From an uncultured Phycisphaerales bacterium (GTDB taxonomy: Bacteria > Planctomycetota > Phycisphaerae > Phycisphaerales > SM1A02), in the NCBI GenBank assembly GCA_946886375.1, contig CAMPIL010000064.1:1-12653 (forward strand): DNA of 12,653 bases, written 5' to 3'. Of this stretch, positions 1-8,675 are shown one piece after another. The translations under genes and the position numbers were made by a program. Positions within the stretch are counted from its first letter, which is position 1. The number at the start of each line of letters is the position of its first letter. Under the pieces are notes generated by a model that was not told the DNA's origin, made no database searches, and worked only from the letters and a program-made list of their open reading frames with translations.

Positions 1-480
1 CTCCAAGACAAGGTGTTGCAGGAAGAACTGGCCCTGATCCAAGCCGCGGATCGGAACGAACCCAAACCCCGGCCGATCATCATCCACTGTCGCGAGGCGT
101 TTAATGATGTGCTGGCGGCGCTGCGATCGGCGGGGTTCGATCCATCGCGTTTCGTATTCCACTGCTTTACGGGCACGGTTGATGATGCGCGAAAGGTTCT
201 GGATTTCGGCGCGTGGATCAGTTTCACGGGGGTGGTGACGTTTCAGAACGCACGCGAGGTCGCCGAGGCCGCCAAACTTGTGCCGGCCGACCGCATCATG
301 GTGGAAACGGATTCGCCATTTCTCACGCCTGAGCCGGTGCGCAAGCTGCGGCCGAACGAGCCGAGGCACGTGGTTCACATCGCGCGACGGATCGCCGAAC
401 TGCGCGGCCAGTCCTACGAGGACCTCGAACGCCAACTCGACGCCAACGCCGAGCGCTTCTTCGGCATTCGGCTGGCGTAG
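1..480 (+). CDS. TatD-family metal-dependent hydrolase (DNase), 5' end outside the window
   Basis: The open frame runs in from the left edge (LQDK, then a GTG at 13 that is not the real start) and ends with TAG at 478-480. TatD proteins are cytoplasmic TIM-barrel metallohydrolases, usually about 255-265 residues, with 3'-5' exonuclease activity reported for E. coli TatD. About 159 C-terminal residues are visible. Three family metal-site motifs are present: IIIHCREA (His, bases 85-87), FHCFTG, and VETDSPFLTPEP. The C-terminal RPNEPRHV segment and the NAERFFGI ending are also classic for the family. The N-terminal HxH motif must lie upstream of base 1. No broken residue is seen. Confidence in the family is high. 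The precise substrate cannot be told, since TatD, YcfH and YjjV paralogues look alike here. Confidence 0.95.
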   Translation, partial: LQDKVLQEELALIQAADRNEPKPRPIIIHCREAFNDVLAALRSAGFDPSRFVFHCFTGTVDDARKVLDFGAWISFTGVVTFQNAREVAEAAKLVPADRIMVETDSPFLTPEPVRKLRPNEPRHVVHIARRIAELRGQSYEDLERQLDANAERFFGIRLA

Positions 481-522
481 CGGGGCAGCAAAACTCTTTG
501 GCAGCGAGCCACTTTGCGATGC

Positions 523-544
523 AAGTCCTTGATGGGCAAGGCTT
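523..544 (+). terminator. weak hairpin downstream of the TatD gene
   Basis: CCTTG (527-531) pairs with CAAGG (537-541), and AAG (523-525) can pair with CTT (542-544) across a one-base bulge. The sequence then runs into TTTGTAAAATTC. The stem is short and the U-tract is poor, so a role as terminator is only a suggestion. The rest of 481-594 shows no gene and no convincing promoter. Confidence 0.2.
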
Positions 545-594
545 TGTAAAATTCTCAAATTTCGGCGCAAGATTACAGTCGCGGCGGCATAACT

Positions 595-614
595 CTCCGT
601 GAAGAACCACGGAG
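595..614 (+). promoter_or_regulatory. hairpin enclosing the ribosome binding site of the FG-GAP gene
   Basis: CTCCGTG (595-601) and CACGGAG (608-614) form a perfect 7-bp stem with the loop AAGAAC. The right arm contains the GGAG (611-614) that is the only Shine-Dalgarno for the ATG at 622 (7-nt spacing). When folded, the site would be hidden from the ribosome. This could limit or condition translation, for example by temperature or a ligand, but the sequence does not show a trigger. Confidence 0.5.
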
Positions 615-621
615 ATGCCCC

Positions 622-2934
622 ATGCGCTTCAATCCATTGGTCACGCCCGCGATCGTCACATCACTAACAGTGCTGGCGTGCCCGCGCGGCGCAGCGGCAG
701 ACGCGATGACCCAGGCGCTGCGCGTGCACCTGGGGGGAGACGAGACGGATCTTCTGGGCTTCTCCATTGCGTCAATCGGTGATGTGGACGACGACGGCGT
801 ACCGGACTACGTGATGGGCGCCCCAGGCTATGAAACGCTTAATGGTCAAATCCGAATGTATTCCGGCGCGGACGGCTCCCACATCCGCACGAAGACCGGC
901 TGGGCTCCGTACTGCATGCACGGAGCGTCGGTCGCCAGCGTTGGTGACCTTGACGGCGACGGCTATTCCGATTTGGTTGTCGGCGCGCCGCTTGAATGGA
1001 TCAACGGCGGCCCGAGGGGAATGGTGTACATCTACTCGTGCCGGAACGGCGTCCTGCTGCAGCGGTGGCCCGCCGATCAGGAAGCGTGTCTCTTCGGCTG
1101 GTCCGTGGCTGGAGTGGGCGACATCAACGACGACGGGGTGCCGGATGTCCTTGTCGCCTCGCCGTACTACGACGGGGCCAACGGCGTCAACTGCGGCCGG
1201 GTGACGCTGTATTCCGGCGCAAATGGCTCGGTGCTGCGGACGTTTCAGGGACCCGCCCCATCTGCGCGCATGGGCTACTCGCTGGCCAGCCCGGGCGACC
1301 TCACCGGCGATGGCTTCGACGACGCACTGGTTGGCATGCCGGGCGCAGCACGCGCTGTCGTACTGAATCTGCGCCAAGGCACGATCGTGCGCACGCTCAC
1401 GAACAATGTCGCTGGAAGCAATTTCGGCTGGTCTGTCGCGCGTGTCGGCGATTCAAGCGGCGATGGCGTGAGTGAACTGGTGATCGGCGCACCTGACTTC
1501 GCCGTTGCGTCTGCAACGGCCGGCCGGGTCTACGTCTACGACGGCGCGCTCGGAATGCTCCGTTACTATTACACAGGCGTCGGAGCGGCGAAACTTGGCA
1601 GCGCTGTCGCCAACGCGGGCGATTTCAACGGCGATGGAATCGATGACGTCATCGTTGGCTCGCCCGAATATGGCTCGAATCGCCAGGGTCGCGCAACGGT
1701 CCTTGATGGCTTCAATGCAACAGCGCTGTGCATTGTCAATGGGGTTTCGAAATTCTTCGGCTCCGCCGTCGCCGGCGCGGGCGACCTGAACGGCGATGGA
1801 ATGGCCGAAGTCATCGTGGGCCAGCCTGATTACGCCGTGAGTGGGCACAGCGGGGCCGCGTACATCTATGCCGGCACGGTCAATGGGTTCACTCTTACAT
1901 CGGCGGCGACGTACGCCGTCTCCGGATCGCTTCCGAGCCTCATCGTCGCCTCGAAGATCAATGCCGATGGCATGCCCGACATTGTCACGGCGGGCAACAA
2001 CTCCGCCACGCTCCTGCTCAACAACAGCCACGGCGGGTTCAACGCGCCCAAGACCTACGCGCTTGCCAATCCGCCCACTGCAATCGTGTCTTGCGATATC
2101 AACGGCGACGGCCGCTCCGACGTGGTCATTGCGACAGCAAACGACAACAAGTTGAACTTTTATCGCAGCATGACTTCAACTCTGGCGCGCGACAGCGACC
2201 TGTCGCTTGGGGGGCAACCATCGTCGATCGTCGCAGGCGATTTCAACCGCGACGGCCGAGTTGATCTTGCCGTGACATTCCGCGGCTCGCACACGCTGAA
2301 GATCCTGCGCAACAACGGCCAATCATCGCTTCGGCTGGGACAACAATTGACAGTGCATCAAACGTTCAATGTCGGTCTTGCTCCGATTCAGGTTGCATGG
2401 GCGCGCATCAACACCGACGCGTATCCCGATCTCGCGGTGCTGAATCGCGATTCCAAATCCGTGTCAATCCTGTTCAATCAACCGGCCGGCCATTTCCAAT
2501 GGGAAGCCGACCTGCCGCTGACCGTGACGCCGTTGAACATGGCCATTGCGGACTTCAATCACGATGCCAAGGGCGACTTGGCGCTGATTCTCGCGGCAAC
2601 GAACAAAGTCGCCGTGCACCGGGGCAACGGCGCTGGCGGTTTTTCGCCGGCTCAGATGTTCAACACCGGCGCCGGGCCGCGCACCGTCGTGGCCCGCGAT
2701 GTGGATCGTGATGGTCACGCAGACCTCGTGACCGCAAACTGGGGCAACGACAAGGTCTCGCTGCTGTTGAACACCGGGATTGGCGGGTTTGCCGTGCCTT
2801 TGCATAAGCCGGTTGGCATCGATCCGACCGGACTTGTAATTGAGGACCTGGATTCGGATGAGGATTTCGACATCATGACGGTGAACCGAAACAGCGCTTC
2901 AGTGAGCGTGCTTGTGAATCAATGGTTCCGGTAG
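622..2934 (+). CDS. secreted FG-GAP/VCBS repeat protein, two tandem seven-repeat beta-propellers
   Basis: 770 aa. The N-terminus (residues 1-28) is a signal sequence ending near AAA-DA. A Cys at 20 (VLAC) makes a lipoprotein possible but the lipobox is imperfect. Residues about 45-420 hold seven integrin-alpha-like FG-GAP repeats. Their calcium loops lie near 54, 109, 167, 226, 277, 334 and 388, for example GDFNGDGIDDVIVGSPEYG, spaced 51-59 residues. Residues about 430-770 hold seven shorter repeats of the VCBS/FG-GAP_3 kind. Their loops lie near 446, 492, 540, 596, 643, 692 and 742, spaced 46-56 residues, for example CDINGDGRSDVVIATAND. Several of the latter loops are degenerate (NTDAYPD, NHDAKGD, DSDEDFD). 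No sortase, dockerin or transmembrane anchor is seen at the C-terminus (VNQWFR). Such proteins act outside the cytoplasm in adhesion or ligand binding; the ligand is unknown. The ATG at 622 follows GGAG by 7 nt. Confidence 0.9.
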   Translation: MRFNPLVTPAIVTSLTVLACPRGAAADAMTQALRVHLGGDETDLLGFSIASIGDVDDDGVPDYVMGAPGYETLNGQIRMYSGADGSHIRTKTGWAPYCMHGASVASVGDLDGDGYSDLVVGAPLEWINGGPRGMVYIYSCRNGVLLQRWPADQEACLFGWSVAGVGDINDDGVPDVLVASPYYDGANGVNCGRVTLYSGANGSVLRTFQGPAPSARMGYSLASPGDLTGDGFDDALVGMPGAARAVVLNLRQGTIVRTLTNNVAGSNFGWSVARVGDSSGDGVSELVIGAPDFAVASATAGRVYVYDGALGMLRYYYTGVGAAKLGSAVANAGDFNGDGIDDVIVGSPEYGSNRQGRATVLDGFNATALCIVNGVSKFFGSAVAGAGDLNGDGMAEVIVGQPDYAVSGHSGAAYIYAGTVNGFTLTSAATYAVSGSLPSLIVASKINADGMPDIVTAGNNSATLLLNNSHGGFNAPKTYALANPPTAIVSCDINGDGRSDVVIATANDNKLNFYRSMTSTLARDSDLSLGGQPSSIVAGDFNRDGRVDLAVTFRGSHTLKILRNNGQSSLRLGQQLTVHQTFNVGLAPIQVAWARINTDAYPDLAVLNRDSKSVSILFNQPAGHFQWEADLPLTVTPLNMAIADFNHDAKGDLALILAATNKVAVHRGNGAGGFSPAQMFNTGAGPRTVVARDVDRDGHADLVTANWGNDKVSLLLNTGIGGFAVPLHKPVGIDPTGLVIEDLDSDEDFDIMTVNRNSASVSVLVNQWFR

Positions 2935-2940
2935 CCACAC

Positions 2941-2957
2941 CCGCGGTTTCGCCGCGG
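2941..2957. repeat. short GC inverted repeat between two genes
   Basis: CCGCGG (2941-2946) and CCGCGG (2952-2957) flank TTTCG, giving a 6-bp hairpin just after the FG-GAP stop codon and 17 bases before the next start. There is no U-tract, so it is not a standard terminator. It may stabilise the upstream mRNA end or influence initiation of the next gene. Confidence 0.4.
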
Positions 2958-2974
2958 CCATACCATGTCGCTCG

Positions 2975-3886
2975 ATGCGAGTCGTCTCCTTGCTTCCCTC
3001 GGCGACAGAGTTGCTTTGTGCGATCGGCGGCGGGCCTCTGCTCGTCGGCCGATCGCACGAGTGCGATTTTCCGGCCGGCATCGCACACCTTCCCGTCCTG
3101 ACCGGCGCGAAAACGCACGCAACATCCAGCGCGGCTATCGATGCGCAGGTGCGCGACGCCCTGGCCAGCGGCGCGGGTTCATCGCTGTACACCCTCGATG
3201 AGCAACTGCTTGCGCACCTGAGGCCCGATGTCATCCTCACGCAGGACCTGTGCGAAGTGTGCTCGATCGACCTGCGCACCGTGCAGCGCATCGCAGGGAA
3301 ACTCAAGCCCGCTCCCACTATCGTCAGCCTCAATCCGGTTTCACTGGAAGATGTGTTTGATGACGCACTGCGCATCGGGCAGGCGGTCGGTCTAGAACGC
3401 CCCGCCCAACGCGCGATGGTGCAGTGGCGCGATCGCTACTGGTCAGCACGCGATTACGTGAACCCGTATATCGAAGGGCCGGAGGTCGGCTTCCTGGAAT
3501 GGATGGACCCCTTGTTCGTCGGCGGGCACTGGACGCCTCAATTGATCATCGACGCCGGCGGGAGGCACTCGCTCAATCCGCCAAAGGCGAAGTCGCGGCA
3601 GATTTCGCCGGAGGAACTTGTGGAAGCCATGCCCGAACGGCTGATCGTCTGCCCCTGCGGCATGGGGCTGGATGCCATTCGTTCGGAACTCGGCACGCTC
3701 ACCGCACAGCGGTGGTGGCGCACTCTGCCGGCGGTGATGAATGAACAGGTTGTGCTGGTGGACGGCAACCAGATGTTCAACCGTCCCGGCCCACGGCTGG
3801 TTGATGCGTTCTGCTGGCTGACGGGCTGGCTCAACGATCGTGCGGAACTGGTTCCGCAGAACTTTCCCGCAACGCCTCTGGCGTAG
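2975..3886 (+). CDS. cobalamin-binding-type (BtuF-like) substrate-binding protein without signal peptide
   Basis: 303 aa. The protein starts directly with the first strand of the periplasmic-binding fold (MRVVSLLPSATELLCAIG), the hallmark of the BtuF/FepB-type family (COG0614, class III ABC substrate-binding proteins). Family-like segments are RSHECDFP (26-33), LRPDVILTQDLCEVC (82-96), VGFLEWMDPLFVGGHWTPQL (171-190), VCPCGMGLD (225-233) and the C-terminal VDGNQMFNRPGPRLVD (262-277). Unlike true BtuF there is no signal peptide or lipobox, and no permease or ATPase gene lies next to it. A free-standing, probably cytoplasmic corrinoid- or metal-chelate-binding protein is therefore likely. Conserved Cys residues (30, 93, 96, 226, 228) could contribute to metal or corrinoid contact. 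The ATG at 2975 lacks a clear Shine-Dalgarno. The ATG at 2965 is in another frame. The ligand is inferred from family only. No cobalamin riboswitch fits in the 40-bp gap upstream. Confidence 0.82.
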   Translation: MRVVSLLPSATELLCAIGGGPLLVGRSHECDFPAGIAHLPVLTGAKTHATSSAAIDAQVRDALASGAGSSLYTLDEQLLAHLRPDVILTQDLCEVCSIDLRTVQRIAGKLKPAPTIVSLNPVSLEDVFDDALRIGQAVGLERPAQRAMVQWRDRYWSARDYVNPYIEGPEVGFLEWMDPLFVGGHWTPQLIIDAGGRHSLNPPKAKSRQISPEELVEAMPERLIVCPCGMGLDAIRSELGTLTAQRWWRTLPAVMNEQVVLVDGNQMFNRPGPRLVDAFCWLTGWLNDRAELVPQNFPATPLA

Positions 3887-4340
3887 GCAATTGCGCGGGC
3901 TTGGCTCGGCTGATTTCGGACGCAGATTCGGCGCGCGGCGGTGCATCGCCCGCCGATGTGATGACCTTCAGCGCCTGCAGCCCTGCTTCACCCATGTCCA
4001 AATGGATCAACACGGTTCGCGAATGGCCGGCAAATCGCATCGTGATTGGAAGGTTCCACTTCCCGCCGGGCTCAACCGTGCGTGAAAACTCACCCACCCG
4101 CACGCAGCCGCAATCCGGTCTGATCGCAAGCACGCTCAGCTGCGTGGACAATCGGTTGGTGAGATGGAATGTGTGCTCCAGGTCCAGGGTTTGACCGGGC
4201 GCCACGCTGATTGTGCCGAAATCGTGCACGGTTTCGCCGGCAAGCGGGCCGCGCAGTTTCGATGCCCACAGCAGACCAAGCACTGCAATGAGCAGACCGA
4301 GTCCGGATACCGTCACAATGACGACCTTCCGAGGTGGCAT
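3831..4340 (-). CDS. membrane-anchored DUF1573 domain protein
   Basis: 169 aa. An N-terminal uncleaved signal-anchor or signal peptide covers residues about 6-27 (VVIVTVSGLGLLIAVLGLLW) after the basic start MPPRK. A single DUF1573-like Ig-type domain follows (about 36-128), with the typical VHDFGTISVAPGQ (38-50), HTFHLTN (56-62), RPDCGCVRVGEF (74-85) and TVEPGGKW (88-95) pattern. The tail (130-169) is rich in Pro, Ala, Ser and Glu and probably disordered. The domain would face the periplasm or outside. The function of DUF1573 is not established; these domains are common in Planctomycetes and Bacteroidetes. The start ATG (4338-4340) is preceded on its strand by GGAG with 6-nt spacing. Its last 56 bases overlap the convergent BtuF-like gene. 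It diverges from clpB across a 195-bp region. Confidence 0.85.
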   Translation of the reverse strand: MPPRKVVIVTVSGLGLLIAVLGLLWASKLRGPLAGETVHDFGTISVAPGQTLDLEHTFHLTNRLSTQLSVLAIRPDCGCVRVGEFSRTVEPGGKWNLPITMRFAGHSRTVLIHLDMGEAGLQALKVITSAGDAPPRAESASEISRAKPAQLPTPEALRESSAEPVPHDR

Positions 4341-4424
4341 GTTGCACTCCGCGCTGCGCCCATAATGTTACAGCGGGGCAGCCTCGCAGGACTGTACGCC
4401 AATTCTCGATCCGCCGCAGAAAAC

Positions 4425-4439
4425 CTGCCAGTCTGGCAG
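4425..4439. promoter_or_regulatory. perfect palindrome, candidate operator in the clpB/DUF1573 divergent region
   Basis: CTGCCAG (4425-4431), one T, then CTGGCAG (4433-4439) form a perfect 15-nt inverted repeat, 96 bases before the clpB start and 84 bases from the DUF1573 start. Such a compact dyad is typical of a dimeric repressor site. It is not the CIRCE element (TTAGCACTC-N9-GAGTGCTAA), and I see no HspR-type HAIR sequence nearby. I see no convincing -35/-10 pair in 4341-4535, so the target promoter is not defined. Confidence 0.4.
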
Positions 4440-4488
4440 ATGACGCATCAATTTGGATGCATGAGATCGTGGCGAACCGGCGCGAGGT

Positions 4489-4504
4489 TTGCATCTGTCT
4501 GCAA
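4489..4504. repeat. short dyad TTGCA-N6-TGCAA upstream of clpB
   Basis: TTGCA (4489-4493) and TGCAA (4500-4504) are separated by TCTGTC, 31 bases before the clpB start. The site lies in the likely clpB leader. At five base pairs it may be chance. Confidence 0.2.
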
Positions 4505-4535
4505 CGCAGGTCTTGCTGCAAAGGAGAGTCCCCGG

Positions 4536-7180
<2,645 letters not shown>

Positions 7181-7184
<4 letters not shown>

Positions 7185-8269
7185 AGCGGCTCTTGAATTC
7201 GCAGAATTTGCGCCAAGAATCTGATGTGATCGATCACCGATTGCTTGAGATCGGTTCGGGTGAGCCGGCCGGGGGCGGGCCGGAGATTCTGGCCCCTGCC
7301 CCGCCGGAGGCTGATGCTGCGCTGCTTGATGCGTATTCCCGCGCCGTCATTGAGACGGTGAAGAAAGTCGGGCCATCCGTGGTGAGCATCGAGGTGAGTC
7401 ACGCATCGGCCGATCAGCGCGGCCAGCGCCGCACGCGCGGCGGGGCTGGCTCGGGTTTCATCTTCACGCCCGACGGTTTCATCCTCACCAACAGCCACGT
7501 TGTGCACAAGGCGAAGGAAATCGCCGTGGTGTTGGCCGATGGGCAGCGGCACAAGGCCGAACTCATCGGCGATGATCCGGAAACTGATCTTGCGGTGATC
7601 CGCATTCATGCCTCAGGGCTTGTGGCGGCCGAATTGGGAGATTCACAGACCATCCAAGTCGGCCAACTCGTGATCGCGATCGGCAATCCATACGGATTCC
7701 AAGCCACCGTCACCACTGGCGTGGTCAGCGGCCTGGCGCGATCGATGCGCGCCCGTACCGGCCGGTTGATCGACAACGTCATCCAGACCGACGCTGCGCT
7801 CAACCCTGGCAATTCCGGCGGGCCGCTGGTGACATCCGATGGCAAGGTCGTCGGCGTGAACACAGCCGTCATCCTTCCAGCGCAGGGCGTGTGCCTGGCC
7901 ATTCCAATCAACACCGCCAAGTTCGTGGCGGTGCGATTGATCGCCTACGGACGCGTGAAGCGCAGTTCCATCGGCGTGGGCGGCCAGAATGTCCGACTGC
8001 ACAAGCGCCTCACGCGCAAACTCAGCCTTGAACATGACAGCGGCGTGCTGGCGTTGATGATTGAAGAGCAAAGTCCCGCCGACCGTTCCGGCCTGCGCGA
8101 AGGCGATGTGATTGTGGAGTTCGACGGCCGACCTGTCGCCACTATTGACGACCTGCACCGCGTGCTGACGGAAGAGCGCATCGGCGTGAAGAGCGAAATG
8201 TCGGTGGTGCGTGGCGAGGAGCTTGAATCGCTCACCATTACGCCACGCGAACCGAAGTCCGCAGAATGA
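7181..8269 (+). CDS. DegP/HtrA-type serine protease with one PDZ domain, apparently cytoplasmic
   Basis: 362 aa. The ATG at 7181 overlaps the clpB stop (ATGA). GAGG at 7170-7173 within clpB gives a 7-nt spaced ribosome binding site, so translation is probably coupled. The trypsin-like domain covers about 52-255, with catalytic His106 (TNSHVV), Asp136 (ETDLAVI) and Ser212 (NPGNSGGP). One PDZ domain follows (about 263-355; SPADRSGLREGDVIVEFDGR). The first 50 residues are acidic and Pro/Gly-rich (EIGSGEPAGGGPEILAPAPP) with no hydrophobic stretch, so neither a signal peptide nor a membrane anchor is seen. Most HtrA/DegP enzymes act in the periplasm or on the membrane. This one is inferred to be cytosolic, where it could degrade substrates released by ClpB. 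All three catalytic residues are intact. Family assignment is firm; location and partnership are inference. Confidence 0.93.
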
Positions 8270-8286
8270 CCTGCGGCAAACGACCC

Positions 8287-8348
8287 GTGGCGTGGGCGCA
8301 GCCGGGTGTTCGCGCGAACTTTTCTGATGTTTTTCTTGCCCACGCCAC
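8287..8348. repeat. 11-bp perfect inverted repeat after the htrA-type gene
   Basis: GTGGCGTGGGC (8287-8297) and GCCCACGCCAC (8338-8348) are exact reverse complements around a 40-base loop. The loop holds the 12-nt palindrome GTTCGCGCGAAC (8308-8319) followed by TTTTCTGATGTTTTTCTT. In a read-through transcript it would make a long-range stem. The right arm also overlaps the -35 part of the promoter proposed at 8336-8363. Confidence 0.6.
8308..8335 (+). terminator. possible terminator of the clpB-htrA unit
   Basis: The palindrome GTTCGCGCGAAC (8308-8319) is followed at once by TTTT and then a further run of five T. The stem can be only four or five base pairs with a tiny loop, so termination would be weak. 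It lies 38 bases after the protease stop codon. Confidence 0.3.
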
Positions 8349-8363
8349 TGGCTGGGCGATAAT
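8336..8363 (+). promoter_or_regulatory. sigma70-like promoter for a candidate non-coding transcript
   Basis: TTGCCC (8336-8341, four of six matches to TTGACA) and GATAAT (8358-8363, five of six matches to TATAAT) are separated by 16 bases. Initiation would fall near 8369-8371, exactly where a hairpin-rich segment begins. No protein gene on this strand starts soon downstream apart from a 14-codon frame. Promoters of this group are poorly known, so the match is suggestive. Confidence 0.42.
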
Positions 8364-8565
8364 CATTCATCGCGACCGGCGAGCGTTCAAACCGGCGGAG
8401 AACCCGTCCGGAGCGGCGCAACCCGACGCGACGACCCCCGGAATCGGATGTGGGTGCAACCCAGCCTTCCGGGGGGCGATGAGCCCATCGGGACGCCGAT
8501 GGGGAAAAGAAACCGGCGGCACGGTCTCACGCTGTGCGACGGCTGGACAGGACTCTTTTCAGAAC

Positions 8566-8578
8566 GGAGGTGATCCAG
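8566..8578 (+). promoter_or_regulatory. extended Shine-Dalgarno GGAGGTGATCCAG
   Basis: GGAGGTGATCC is the exact complement of the conserved bacterial 16S 3' end GGATCACCTCC. With the next two bases the possible pairing reaches 13 bases, provided 16S here carries CTGGATCACC. This is far longer than the GGAG sites of the genes around it. GGAGG is 7 bases from the GTG at 8578. Confidence 0.6.
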
Positions 8579-8622
8579 TGTTAAAAATTCAAAGTGACTG
8601 TTTCAGAGGGCTGCACTGTTAG
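8578..8622 (+). CDS. possible 14-residue peptide with very strong ribosome binding site
   Basis: GTG (8578-8580) opens MLKIQSDCFRGLHC and a TAG stop at 8620-8622. The start is supported by the ideal spacing to GGAGGTGATCC. The stop lies just after the left arm of hairpin C, an arrangement that recalls leader peptides, yet no gene follows before the terminator at 8676-8711. Leaving out one A of the run 8583-8587 would instead continue as LKFKVTVSEGCTVSFPVH, so a frameshifted or decayed small gene is another reading. I do not recognise either peptide. Confidence 0.3.
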   Translation: MLKIQSDCFRGLHC

Positions 8623-8675
8623 TTTTCCCGTGCACCGACGGGACTGCACGGTGTGCAGCCCAATCGACAGCCTCA

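Noticed and set aside
4164..4535. N-terminal extension of the clpB frame
   Set aside because: It overlaps the DUF1573 gene and does not resemble ClpB. The ATG at 4536 has a good Shine-Dalgarno and starts the canonical MDRFTTLAQE region.
8477..8519. Hammerhead-ribozyme-like GATGA-stem-GAAA arrangement
   Set aside because: The core CUGANGA is not matched (GCGATGA), the base of stem II is not G-C, and no cleavage triplet with stems I and III is found.
8370..8580. Cobalamin, fluoride or c-di-GMP riboswitch
   Set aside because: None of the conserved core strings is present and no downstream gene fits.
8562..8580. Fragment of a 16S rRNA gene on the minus strand (CTGGATCACCTCC)
   Set aside because: The match is 13 bases only. 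The sequence on both sides is unlike 16S or its spacer; an extended Shine-Dalgarno is the simpler reading.
8266..8622. 118-codon frame overlapping the protease stop codon (ATGA)
   Set aside because: No family, biased toward Arg, Gly and Pro, and it runs across the hairpins and the promoter-like site. The overlap with the stop is probably chance.
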